Assembly (NCBI GenBank): GCA_009731375.1
Contig: BJOX01000145.1
Location: 704,418-748,783 of the forward strand
Source: Paulinella micropora
Lineage: Eukaryota; Cercozoa; Imbricatea; Euglyphida
DNA: 44,366 bases
Direction: 5' to 3'
Every line of letters starts with the position of its first letter. Position 1 is the stretch's first letter. The notes under the pieces were generated by a model that ran no database searches, had not been told where the DNA came from, and worked only from the letters and a program-made list of their open reading frames with translations. A program made the translations under genes and the position numbers. Of this stretch, positions 19,523-28,796 are shown one piece after another.

Positions 19523-20196
19523 ATGGAGCCCGGCGCGGACCAGCTCCGGCAGTTCACGTACGCAGGAGGAAACCCCGTGGCCTGGTGCCAGGGGGAGCTC
19601 TGCGCCGCGTTGAAGGACGTAACGGAAAGCCTGGTCTCCGAGGTCGCGCAGCAGCAAGCCGCAGTTGATTTACAAAAACAGCACATAGCAGAGCATGTGG
19701 CTTGGCGCCCGGGTAAAAAAGATACAGGCGCTTTATCCACGATTCTACCGCCAGGAGACTGCGGTCCGAGCTGCAAGAAATGGAAACGGCGCTGGCGGAG
19801 CTGGAGGGAAGGTGCGACGAGTTTGAGGTTACGGTTAGTGTCAAGAAGCGGGCCAGGACCTGCGTGCGGCCGTCGGGGGTTGTAGCTACCACGGACGAAC
19901 ACCCTGGCAACGAGGGCCTGACCGTGGGAGGACGGGTCTCCCCCCCCTCTTCCGAGCTGTGCCAATGCCCAGAGTTGCAGGTGCAACAAGACACGCTCGT
20001 CTCTGCTCCCTCCCCTGAGCTGTGCCAGTGCCCAGAGCCGCGGGAAGCGGAGGACACGCTCGTTGCTGCTCCCCTTTGCGAGCTGTGCCGGTGCTCAGAG
20101 TTGCAGAGGCAGGAAAGCACGCTCGTCGCTGCTCCCCCCTGCGAGCTGTGCCGGTCCCCAGAGCCGCAGGAAGCGGAGGGGACGCTCGGGCTTTAG
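19523..20196 (+). CDS. GC insert gene 5: coiled-coil protein with four 22-residue Cys repeats
   Basis: ATG 19,523 opens MEPGADQLRQFTYAGGN, then a helix (LVSEVAQQQAAVDLQKQH). At an A6 run (19,715-19,720) the frame must slip by -1 to continue as RRFIHDSTARRLRSELQEMETALAEL, a good heptad coil, and a basic stretch (VKKRART). The C-terminus holds four tandem repeats of about 22 residues (66 bp), each with ELC-x-C/S, P-E and D/STLV: SSELCQCPELQ, SPELCQCPEP, CELCRCSELQ, CELCRSPEP. TAG at 20,196; AATAAA at 20,254-20,259. The A6 run could be an assembly error or a programmed slip. Family unknown. Confidence 0.55.
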
Positions 20197-20253
20197 TTTG
20201 CGCTGCTGGGACAGGGAGAAGCCAGGCTGGCTGTTGTTCATGCTGGCGGCGGC

Positions 20254-20259
20254 AATAAA
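20254..20259 (+). terminator. AATAAA polyadenylation signal after gene 5
   Basis: aataaa in the otherwise GC-rich tail, 58 bp after the stop codon of the plus-strand gene. Confidence 0.6.
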
Positions 20260-20402
20260 CCGAGGGCATCCCAACCTAGCCGTCGACAGCTGCCGGGCCG
20301 GTTGGCGTCCGGCCGCTACACGCACGCAGACCGCTCGCGGCCGGAGCAGCACACCGGCCTGCGCTGGCCGGGCGGGGGCGGCCGGGGGAGGGAGGAGCAG
20401 GG

Positions 20403-21511
20403 CTAGGACAGGGCCGGGTACGCGGGCAGCCAGTACCACCAATGGCCCCAGTGCCGGCGGTTGGTGCGCCTGACGGCAGCGTCCGCGGGGGAACCTGCTG
20501 GTCCCCACCAGTTGAGGTCCGCGCTCACGGCCCAGCCATCCAGGTCGAAGGCCCGGTAGCTGCCCCGGCGCTCCTCGGCGGCCCCGGGGTGCTGGTAGGC
20601 GCCGGCCCGCCTCCAGAGCACCGGCGGGAGGGCAGGGATCCAGTCGCTGCCGCGGTACAGGCGCAGCCAGCGCCACCGCCGGCCGGCCCGGCGGAACTCG
20701 GACAGCAGCAGGCTGTTGCCAGCCCGGTCACCAATCTTGGGCGCGCCGAACGTGACGCAGGTGAGGGCCGGGCCGGGGTCCCAGCCCAGCGTGTTGGCCA
20801 GGCCCACGACTAGGAGCGGCGCCATGGCCCCCCCCAGCGACATGCCCGCCACGTACAGCTCGTCGGGCGGGTGCTGTCGCAGGAGCTCCTGCAGCCGCCA
20901 GAAGCAGGGGGGCGTGGCCGCGCGGAAGAACCCCCGGTGCAGCTTGAGGCTGGGCTCCCGTGGGTTCTCTTGGTAGAACCTCTGGGCCGCCGCGATCAAG
21001 CCGTCCCGCAGGGTCCGCGGGGCCGGGCTTTCCGCCTGCCCCGGGCTGCCCCGGGCTAGGCCGCGCTCCGCATGGAGGTCCAAATCCAGCCGATGATTAG
21101 GCGCGGTCCACGTCCCGCGGACCGCGATAAAGAATTTGCGCCGCGCGTCCGACCAGCCGACGACGCACCCGGTCTGGGTCCGGGCACAGATCACCGCTTC
21201 CACGCACAGGTCCGCACCGCCGGTCGTCGCGGCCGGCGGCGCGGCCCGGCACTCGACCTGCCGCCGGTCATACCAGAAGGCCAGCGAACATTGCCCGTGC
21301 CGGCCCAGCCGCCGGTGTGGGCTCGCAGTACGCGGCGTGCTTGGGCCGGCGGGAGCGGCGCCCCCTCGCCCGCCAGCCAGTCCCACAGCTGCAGGTCACT
21401 GGCGCGCAGCAGTCGTTGCACACAGGCCGAGGGATAGCACGACACGGACGCCAACACGGCGTTCGCCACCCAGAACGCGAGCGGGGGGTCAGCTGCCGCC
21501 CGCGAGGTCAT
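20403..21511 (-). CDS. GC insert gene 6: class 3 lipase with intact triad
   Basis: The main frame (327 codons from 21,386) has all class 3 lipase landmarks: FFIAVRGTW (85-93) near the oxyanion loop, HRGF (150-153), nucleophile elbow GMSLGG (181-186, Ser183), VTFGAPKIGD (211-220), SDWIPALP with Asp248, and YQHPG with His266. Catalytic activity is therefore plausible. An overlapping frame starting at ATG 21,511 (MTSRAAADPPLAFWVANAVL) supplies a more natural N-terminus with a hydrophobic segment; a single shift near 21,300 would join the two to about 370 residues. It is different from the AT-rich element's lipase at 7,389, which has GHSLGE and is shorter. Likely a lipid-active entry or release factor (inference). 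Confidence 0.75.
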
Positions 21512-22037
21512 ACTCGAACGGGGCACGCGCCGCTGGGCAGGCGTGCGGGTCGGGAGAAGGGGAGAGACACACAGTTCCCGCCCTTCGCGTGGTTTACCAG
21601 GGTACCCGGCCGGGAGATGGCCCGGCAGGCGGATGAAATCCCCTTCCTTGGCCCTCCCTAGGCCCGTCGTGTTTTCTCCCTCCTTCCTCCCATCCAAGCC
21701 CCCTTCCCCTTTGCCCGCGTCTGTGTCAGAGGCTTTCCCTCCCTCTTTCGTTGCTCCCGCAGCCGGGAGGAGGCGCCGGAGGGATCGCTCCCTCTCCCCC
21801 CAGGCAGGCAGAGAGGTTCCTACCCCGCGCGATTGCCGGGCGTGGCGAGAGCACACAAGAACCAACAGGAACCAAAGGGCCTGCAGCTTTCCAGCGACCT
21901 CTCTGGGTATTAAAGCCGTGCCAATGGGTCGAGTAGCCCCCCCCCCGGCCCAGCGCCCGTTTTCTTCAGCTTGCCCCGGCCGGCCCCGGCAGTGCTAGTT
22001 CTTGACACGGGCCTAGACGGGCCTCCTTTGCTTTTAA
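21512..22037. other. Spacer between lipase and MYND genes
   Basis: No gene supported. Lower GC than the neighbours, with pyrimidine-rich stretches (21,665-21,750). A tattaaag word lies at about 21,907. May hold the lipase promoter (minus strand). Confidence 0.4.
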
Positions 22038-22673
22038 TCACTCGGGCGGCACAACACCGGCGGCGGGCTCGGGGCGGGGCTCCGGCAGCCGCACGGCCCA
22101 GGTCTTCTTGTGCCACCAGAACCAGCCGGCCGGCAGTGTCTGGGCCAGGTCCGCGGGCCTGACGAGGGCCTCGACCACCAGGCCGGCGCCGGGCTGTTGG
22201 GCCAGCAGGTCGCGGACGTAAGTCTTCTGGGGGACCTCCAGGTCGCGGGCCGGCCAGAACGCGCAGGCCAGGCCGTCCTGGCCGGGCCTGGCCGCCGCGT
22301 ACACCACGCCGCGCGCGCCGGGGGGCCGCAGGTTGCGCAGGGCCTCGGCTAGGCCCCCTGGACCGGTGGCGCGCTGCACCAAGAGGCCGGCCAGGGCCCG
22401 CTCGGCACTGCCCACGCCGCACACGCCGGCGTGGTGCTCGGCATCGGCCGAGCGGCACTGCCGATCACAGTACCAGGTAGCGTCACACCGATGGCAGCGG
22501 GCGCGGCCGGCCGGCTGGTCCGCCGCCCACCACGCCTGGCAGGCAGCGCGCCCGCAGAGCTGCCACAGGACTTCGCGGGGTGGGCGCGAGCGCGGGACAA
22601 TCACGACGCGTCGTTTCCGCCCGGCCCGCTCCGCGAGGGCGGCGCGGGCCCGGCGCTTGCGCTTGCGGGTCAT
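22038..22673 (-). CDS. GC insert gene 7: MYND zinc-finger protein
   Basis: 211 residues from ATG 22,673. A very basic start (TRKRKRRARAALAERAGRKRR) suggests nuclear targeting. The zinc-finger spacing fits MYND: Cys40, Cys45, then Cys60-x2-Cys63-x5-Cys69-x3-Cys73-x7-His81-x3-Cys85, with the typical YC (WYCDRQC). MYND domains mediate protein-protein contacts in transcription regulators. The remaining 120 residues (GLLVQRATGPGGL, WFWWHKKTWAVRL) match nothing I know. There is no SET domain. The start ATG abuts a 170-N gap, so a longer N-terminus cannot be excluded. A minus-strand TATAAA at about 23,034-23,039 is a possible promoter. Confidence 0.75.
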   Translation of the reverse strand: MTRKRKRRARAALAERAGRKRRVVIVPRSRPPREVLWQLCGRAACQAWWAADQPAGRARCHRCDATWYCDRQCRSADAEHHAGVCGVGSAERALAGLLVQRATGPGGLAEALRNLRPPGARGVVYAAARPGQDGLACAFWPARDLEVPQKTYVRDLLAQQPGAGLVVEALVRPADLAQTLPAGWFWWHKKTWAVRLPEPRPEPAAGVVPPE

Positions 22674-22674
22674 G

Positions 22675-22844
22675 NNNNNNNNNNNNNNNNNNNNNNNNNN
22701 NNNNNNNNNNNNNNNNNNNNNNNNNNNNNNNNNNNNNNNNNNNNNNNNNNNNNNNNNNNNNNNNNNNNNNNNNNNNNNNNNNNNNNNNNNNNNNNNNNNN
22801 NNNNNNNNNNNNNNNNNNNNNNNNNNNNNNNNNNNNNNNNNNNN
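22675..22844. other. Assembly gap (170 N) followed by poly-G
   Basis: Ns end directly in a run of G (22,845-22,858). Confidence 0.95.
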
Positions 22845-22858
22845 GGGGGGGGGGGGGG

Positions 22859-23480
22859 TGCGCGCGCTCGCCCCCCGCTCACCCCCCCCGCCACGTGCAC
22901 GCCCGCCCGCCGCCTGCCGGACGCCCTGCGCCCTCCCCACCCCCACCCGCACGCATACGCGCGCACGGACTGATCGCGAACGTGCGCAGGGCGGCTCCGC
23001 AAGTCAACCGCACGGACGGCCGCGCCGTGTGCTACTTTATACAACGGTATGGCCGGCGCGAGCTTGTCCGTGCGTTACGACGGGGCTGGCCCGCCGGTCC
23101 GCCGAGGGCGGGGGCTGCCGACCGGCGTGTGGACGCTGCTTCGTGCGCCGCATGCGCGTGGCCGGCTCGCGTGCCAGGCCGGACGCGTGCGAGAGCCACA
23201 CGTGGCGGTGGCAGAGGGAACGCAGGCAGAAGCGCCGGCTGGCGAGCGACGAAGGCGGCAGCCACTGGAAGGTCTAGAAGCGTCCCCAGCGTGATGACAA
23301 TGGTATATCTCTTATTATTACAACTACGCCTGCTTAAGCAGAATCTCTTTCTTGCGCCCCTGCGTTCCCGGTCGGCCCGCGACTGCTGCGAACAAAGAAA
23401 AAGGACCGTCCCCCCCCGGGACGACGAAGGGGTGGCTGGTCTAGTCAGTCTGGTGACAAAAAATGGAGGGGGTGGGGGGT
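22859..23480. other. Spacer, no supported gene
   Basis: About 620 bp. Includes tttata (TATAAA on the minus strand) near 23,034-23,040 and a local AT-rich patch at 23,290-23,345. The frames present are shadows or compositional. Confidence 0.4.
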
Positions 23481-24773
23481 CTAGCCCGTCCGCAGCGCTC
23501 GGCCCAATTTCTTGAGCCAACCTGCAATAGCCTTGACGTGCGCGTGCCGCTCCGCTTCTGGCAACGACAACACCTGCGCCGCGGAGTGCGAGGAAAGCAG
23601 GATGTGGCCTAGGTACGCAAGCTGCCGCGCGTACCCAGCCACTAGGTCCTGCGAGTACCTTTCCCACCAGTCGGCGAGGCCGTGCACGCTGGCTTGTAAA
23701 GCCTGGAGGACTTGGGGTGGTAAACGGGTCCGCAGCACCTCCAGGCGTTGCTGGTACGAGCCCTTCCCGCGAACCCTGGCCACGCCGGTACACAGCGTCT
23801 GCATTTCCTCCCCGATGGGTTCCTGTAGCCAGCGCAGGTACCCGCTCCAATCCTCTGGTGGTACGTCCTCGCCCGGACCCTCCGCCGCCTGAGCCACGAT
23901 TAGGTCCTGGCACTCGAGCTTGCGGTCCCTTAGCTCGCACAGCAACTTCTGTAACTCTGTCTGCAGGAGTGCTAGCCGCCCAGGGAAATCGCTGCTCATG
24001 AAGCACACGACCAGACTGCTAGCCTTTTGCTCTATTAGCCTGAACACCTCGTGGCTTAAGTGCCAGATCTTCTGGTTAGGTGACTCCCCAGTGGAGTACT
24101 CCTCCCCCTTCCGGCGCAGCAGGGCGGTGAGGGTGGTGTGATGCCCGATTTGTGCGTGGCAGTAACGGGCCGCTACCTGGGCCACGGCTTCTGGTGTGGC
24201 ACAACGCTCCACGCTGAGCTCTAGCCTGGCGTGTACCCCCTGGAGGAAGGCCCTCCGCCAATCGTTGGCATGCCGCCGGAGGCAGGCGCTGACACGGCCG
24301 TTGAAGTCTGCACCGTCGTGGTTGGCCTGGTCCACGGCCGCGCCCAGGTGCAACCGTAGCAGCTGCAGCAGCTGCCTCTCGTGTTTGCTTAGCACCGGCC
24401 GCAGCACGTCCCGCCGCAAGTATTTGCGCAGCGCCGGCACCCCCGTGTGGTGTTTGCTCCGCCACACAGAGGCGCCGGTACCTTCCTTGAGCCGCGCGTA
24501 GTCCCGGGGGCTGGTGGCGTGCACCGAAATCTGTAGCGCGGGCGGCGCCTGGCCCAGCAGCCGTTGGACCTGGTCCTGCACCTTTGCCCGCAGCCCCTGG
24601 CACACGAAGGCGTTGCGCGCGAGGGCCGCCCACACCTGGGCCTGGGCGCCGTTGCCTCGCAGTGCCTCGCGCACGGCCCGGTCGTGTGGTGGTTTCCCGC
24701 TCCTCCTGAGCCACCGCCGGCACGCGTCCAGCAGGGTGCTGTGCCCCTTCCGGCGGCACGCCTGCCCCCCCAT
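23481..24773 (-). CDS. GC insert gene 8: unidentified 430-residue helical protein
   Basis: ATG 24,773 to TAG 23,481. Basic start (MGGQACRRKGHSTLLDACRRWLRR), then mostly long amphipathic helices (LLQLLRLHLGAAVDQAN, LVVCFMSSDFPGRLALLQTEL, VLRTRLPPQVLQALQASVHG) and a helical end (HVKAIAGWLKKLGRALRTG). No zinc ligands, membrane segment or nucleotide-binding motif seen. Less biased in codon use than the overlapping antisense frames, which are shadows. Divergent from gene 9; family unknown. Confidence 0.65.
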   Translation of the reverse strand: MGGQACRRKGHSTLLDACRRWLRRSGKPPHDRAVREALRGNGAQAQVWAALARNAFVCQGLRAKVQDQVQRLLGQAPPALQISVHATSPRDYARLKEGTGASVWRSKHHTGVPALRKYLRRDVLRPVLSKHERQLLQLLRLHLGAAVDQANHDGADFNGRVSACLRRHANDWRRAFLQGVHARLELSVERCATPEAVAQVAARYCHAQIGHHTTLTALLRRKGEEYSTGESPNQKIWHLSHEVFRLIEQKASSLVVCFMSSDFPGRLALLQTELQKLLCELRDRKLECQDLIVAQAAEGPGEDVPPEDWSGYLRWLQEPIGEEMQTLCTGVARVRGKGSYQQRLEVLRTRLPPQVLQALQASVHGLADWWERYSQDLVAGYARQLAYLGHILLSSHSAAQVLSLPEAERHAHVKAIAGWLKKLGRALRTG

Positions 24774-24838
24774 GCACGACCCCGGCTGGTCAGGCCTGCT
24801 ACAGCGGCTACCTAGGCCCTGGCTGCGAGGTAGCGGCC

Positions 24839-25543
24839 GTGACCAAGTACTCCTGCGGCCGGCGCGAGTTCACGTGCTCGCTGGGCCCCGACTGGGCCCG
24901 GGCCCTGGCGGGCCTCACGCTGTCCCTGTCCGAGGAGATGTCTTGGCAGTGCACCTCGCCGCTGCAGACCACGGCGGAGGGGCTGGCCCTGCCGTACCTG
25001 CAGCTCCAGCGCGCGTACCTGTTCGACGCGGAGCGTGGCTTCCTGTACCAGACCGCCTTCTGTTTTCTAGCGCACAGCGTCTGGGAGTGGACGAGCGCCC
25101 CCTGGGCCCGGCCGGCCTCGGCCAGCGCGCTGCCGTACCGGCCCGGCCTCTGGGTCGCGGCGGAGGCCCTGCCGGGCGAACCGCCGCCGCTGGCGCACCT
25201 GGCCCCGGTGCTGTCGCAGGAGAAGGTGTGCCCCTTTCCCCTGACGCCGGATGTGGCGCGGGGGGGGCTGGACTCGCTCGCGATCGAGGCGGCGGGGGGC
25301 AGCCGCAGTCCCGCCTGCTCGGCCGAGCCCGTGCCGCCCCTCGACATGCTCCGGCTGGCGCTGGACGAGCAAGCCGTGCGGTGCTACCCCCTGTGGCTCA
25401 ACGCCGTGCTGCCCGAGGGCTACCTGCACCAGTACCGGTGCCGGCCGGCCGGCGAAGGCTTGCTGGACCTGGACTGCCTCGTCCAGGTCCCGCCCGGCAC
25501 GACGAGGCTGTCGCTGGGCGCTCTCCTGGCCCAGTGCGCCTAA
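24839..25543 (+). CDS. GC insert gene 9: unidentified protein, start uncertain
   Basis: The frame is open from upstream and begins with GTG at 24,839 in the conserved-looking part (TKYSCGRREFTCSLGPDWARAL). In-frame sequence continues upstream (ACYSGYLGPGCEVAAV) without ATG, so initiation may use a spliced leader exon or a non-ATG codon. Features: YLFDAERGFLYQTAFCF, VWEWTSAPWARP, PPLDMLRLALDEQ, YPLWLNAVLPEGYLHQYRC, ending LSLGALLAQCA. TAA 25,543; AATAAA 25,617-25,622. Beta/alpha mix, family unknown. Convergent with gene 10. Confidence 0.55.
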   Translation: MTKYSCGRREFTCSLGPDWARALAGLTLSLSEEMSWQCTSPLQTTAEGLALPYLQLQRAYLFDAERGFLYQTAFCFLAHSVWEWTSAPWARPASASALPYRPGLWVAAEALPGEPPPLAHLAPVLSQEKVCPFPLTPDVARGGLDSLAIEAAGGSRSPACSAEPVPPLDMLRLALDEQAVRCYPLWLNAVLPEGYLHQYRCRPAGEGLLDLDCLVQVPPGTTRLSLGALLAQCA

Positions 25544-25616
25544 AGGAAACCGGTGCGCCGGGGCTCGCCAGCCAAGGCCTAGCCGCGCTCGCTCCAAGCG
25601 GGTTGGTTCTCTTTTT

Positions 25617-25622
25617 AATAAA
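25617..25622 (+). terminator. AATAAA polyadenylation signal after gene 9
   Basis: tttttaataaaa, 74 bp downstream of the stop and just before the end of the opposing gene 10. Confidence 0.65.
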
Positions 25623-25698
25623 AGCCACCCAGTTGCTGTACTACCATACTGAGCGGCCAGGGCCAAGGGGGGGGGGGCGGAGAGTCCAACTAGCCAGG

Positions 25699-27587
25699 CT
25701 ATTTCCGGGGACGCTTGAGGCTCAGGGCGTAGGCCGCTTCCATGTCGTTGATGCAGCGCTCCCGCTGGTCCGGTTTCAGGTGCGAGACGGGGAACAGGTC
25801 CAGGCTGCACTCCAGTCGTTCGCGCAGTTGCTCGGACGTGTGCGCGTGCGCGCCGGGCAATGACCACACCGCGGCCGACAAGTGCTCCGCCAGCACGCCC
25901 TCCCGGGCGTCGCCCCCCCGCCTGGCCTCCTGCAGCAGGGTGACCTTGACGTGCTCTAGGTGGCGGTACAGCACGAGCACCGACAGCAACAGGCGCACGC
26001 ACAGGCGCAGGTCGTGCGTCGGGCCGGAGGCCGGGGCCTTGGCGTCCGTGTACAGCGCGTGCGGGGCTGCCTCGAAGAACAGGCGCGCGGTGTTGGCGAG
26101 CTGGGCGGTCAGCGTCCGCAGCCAGAAGATCTGCTGCGCGTAGCGAGCGTCAGCCACGCCCGCCGGGCGCCCGTCGACTGCCTCCGGGACGCCGGCCAGG
26201 GCCTCGACGAAGGACTTGGCCCCGCGCCGGTGCAGCAGCAGCATGAAGCCGTTCAGCAGGGCCAGGTGTAAGGCCAGGCCCGCGGGGGCGTCCTCCAGCG
26301 CCGTCAGGTCCTGCCACCAGGCCGCGCGGCTCCCGTGCTCCGGGGGCTGGCCGTGCCGCTCGGCCCGCAGGATGGCCGACTGGGTGTGCGTCTGCCAGCC
26401 CCACGCGGTGGCCAGGTCGCTCGCCACGTACAGGCTGAGCTGCACGATGAGGTCTCGCTCGGCGGCGGCCGGCAGCGCCCGCGGGGCGATCGCGGCCGAC
26501 AAAGACAGCACCTGCTCCCGGGTGCGGGCCTCCAGCTGCAGCAGCGAGGCCGCCGTGGGCCGTCCGTAGTGGCTCTCGAGGGCGGGGTCGGGGTCCTCGG
26601 GGGCCGGCCGGCCGTCGGCGGCGAAGCGGGCCTCCGGCTCCAGCGGCAGGGACAGCGCCTCCCCGGGCCGGAGGTGCCGGGCCGCGCACAGCAGCCCTAC
26701 CGCATCGCTGTCGAACATGAGGCTCACGTTGTGGTCCTCCGCCGCCGGCAGCTGGGCCAGGAAGGGGTTCAGGACCGCTCCCACCACGGCGCCCGACAGG
26801 TAACTCCGGACCAGGAAGGCGTTGCGGCGGGCGTAGGCACAGAGCTGCTGCACGTCGTCCTCGGCGACCTGCACCGCCAGCACCAGCCTGAGCAGCTGGG
26901 CCAGGTTCTGGGCCACCTGGGCCGGCAGGAGCTCCTCGCGCGCCGCCCCGTCCTCCGTGGCCGGGGCGCCTTCGGTGCGCCGGCAGTGCAGTTTGTCCAG
27001 CAGCACTTGCGACCAGCTGCAGGACCGTGGCTCGCGGGGGCTTTCCCAGGGCGGGGGGCCGATCAGGGTTTCGAGGCACGCGTAGAAGAGGAGCAGGTGC
27101 CACTGGTGGGCGGTCGTCAGGTCCAGGCCCCGGGTAGAGGTGCGGCTCTCGTCGCCCAGCCCGGCGCAGAGGCCCAGCAGCTCTGGCGGCAGCAACGGTG
27201 TTTCGTACTGCACCTTGCGCGGGGGCTGGGCGGACCCGCGCGCGCTCGCCGTGCCGGGGTGGCGGTGGAAACAGCGCAGCACCCAGGCGGGCACGCACTG
27301 GCGCGAACGAATCGGCATGGGCCTGTTCTCCTTGGGGCTGTACGAGTGCGCCCGCTGCCCGCTGTACAAGACGCAGACCCCGGAGGGGCACTCGCCGATG
27401 ACGCTGTCGGCCTCGGCGCCGCGGGAGGGCGTCTCGCCGTGGCGGAACACCACCCGCGCGCTGTCCGTGTCATAGCGCAGCAACGAGCCCCCGTGCTTGC
27501 TGGCGTGCACCTCGTTCCACCAGGCCCAGTCGGTCTCCGTCTGCAGCGGCCGGCGCGGCCCTCCCCCTAGCGCCGGGCTGGCCCCGG

Positions 27588-27618
<31 letters not shown>

Positions 27619-28400
27619 GAGCCCCGCATCCGCCCCCGTAGCGCCCGCCCCCCGCCACCCCCCGTGCGCCGGGCGCCCTCCGGAGCCCCGCCGGAGGGCT
27701 CACCGCCGGGGGGCGGGTCCCCCGGGGTCAACCCGGCGGGGCTCCGGAGGGTATCCGGGAGCTGGGCGTTCGCCCCGTCCGGCGGCGCGGGGGGCAGCCG
27801 GGGGCCCGCCTGCGCTGGCACCGGGGCAGGGGACGGCCCCGCGTCCGCCCACGCTCGGGGCGGCCCCGCGTCCGCCTGCGCTGGCACCGAGGCATAGGAC
27901 CCCCCCGCGTCCGCCCACGCTCGGGGCGGCCCCGCGTCCGCCTGCGCTGGCACCGAGGCATAGGACCCCCCCGCGTCCGCCCACGCTCGGGACGGCCCCG
28001 CGTCCGCCTGCGCTGGCACCGGGGCATAGGACGCCCCCGCGTCCGCCTGCGCTCGGGGGGGCTCGGGCTCCTCCGCCTGCGCAGGGAGTGGCTCAGCTTC
28101 CGTCCACGCTCGGGGGGGCTCGGGCTCCTCCGCCTGCGCGGGGAGTGGCTCGGCCTCCTCCGCCCACGCTCGGGGCGGCTCGGCGTCCGCCTGCGCGGGG
28201 AGTGGCTCGGCCTGCGTGGGCACTGGCAGGAGCTCGGCGCCCGCCCAAGTATCTGCGTCGGCCTGCCTCACCGGCACGCTGGGCGGCTCGGCCCGCGCCT
28301 GGGCGGGTGCCCGGGGGGGGGACACGTCTCTTCCCCAGGGATCCGCGCTCCGCTCGGCCCCACCCAGTTCCACGTCTAGCATTTCACAGAGCTCCGCCAT
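25699..28400 (-). CDS. GC insert gene 10: long protein with 22-residue repeats and a 600-residue domain
   Basis: ATG 28,400 (MAELCEMLDVELGG) opens an Ala/Pro/Glu region with 22-residue repeats (66 bp), e.g. SYASVPAQADAGPPRAWAD, seen about four times near 27,830-28,040 and as shorter PLPAQAEEPEPP units before that. A poly-Gly stretch encoded by a C homopolymer (27,593-27,618) follows. The large downstream frame (to 25,699) has no ATG at its start but is open back to the homopolymer, so one base there joins the two into about 890 residues. The C-terminal part: SARVVFRHGETPSRG, VLLDKLHCRRTEG, long helices, FFEAAPHALYTDAKA, HLEHVKVTLLQEAR, ending SLKRPRK (possible nuclear signal). Family unknown; the layout recalls a structural or tegument-like protein (inference). 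Confidence 0.55.
27830..28040 (-). repeat. 66-bp tandem repeat in gene 10
   Basis: Three to four near-identical 66-bp units encoding 22 residues, so the frame is preserved. Shorter related units lie at 28,040-28,200. Confidence 0.85.
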
Positions 28401-28433
28401 GATATCGGCGTCCCGATCCTCCAGCGGCGGGGG

Positions 28434-28775
28434 NNNNNNNNNNNNNNNNNNNNNNNNNNNNNNNNNNNNNNNNNNNNNNNNNNNNNNNNNNNNNNNNNNN
28501 NNNNNNNNNNNNNNNNNNNNNNNNNNNNNNNNNNNNNNNNNNNNNNNNNNNNNNNNNNNNNNNNNNNNNNNNNNNNNNNNNNNNNNNNNNNNNNNNNNNN
28601 NNNNNNNNNNNNNNNNNNNNNNNNNNNNNNNNNNNNNNNNNNNNNNNNNNNNNNNNNNNNNNNNNNNNNNNNNNNNNNNNNNNNNNNNNNNNNNNNNNNN
28701 NNNNNNNNNNNNNNNNNNNNNNNNNNNNNNNNNNNNNNNNNNNNNNNNNNNNNNNNNNNNNNNNNNNNNNNNNNN
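28434..28775. other. Assembly gap (342 N) between divergent genes 10 and 11
   Basis: Ns flanked by G-rich sequence; probably holds the shared promoter region. Confidence 0.95.
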
Positions 28776-28796
28776 GGCGGCGGCGGTGATACGGCC

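Noticed and set aside
24514-25863. Plus-strand 449-codon frame
   Set aside because: Runs antisense to gene 8 and out of frame with gene 9; the Pro/Ala/Gly/Arg composition is a shadow.
26150-27570. Minus 413-codon and plus 411-codon frames
   Set aside because: Alternative frames of gene 10, caused by high GC at third positions.
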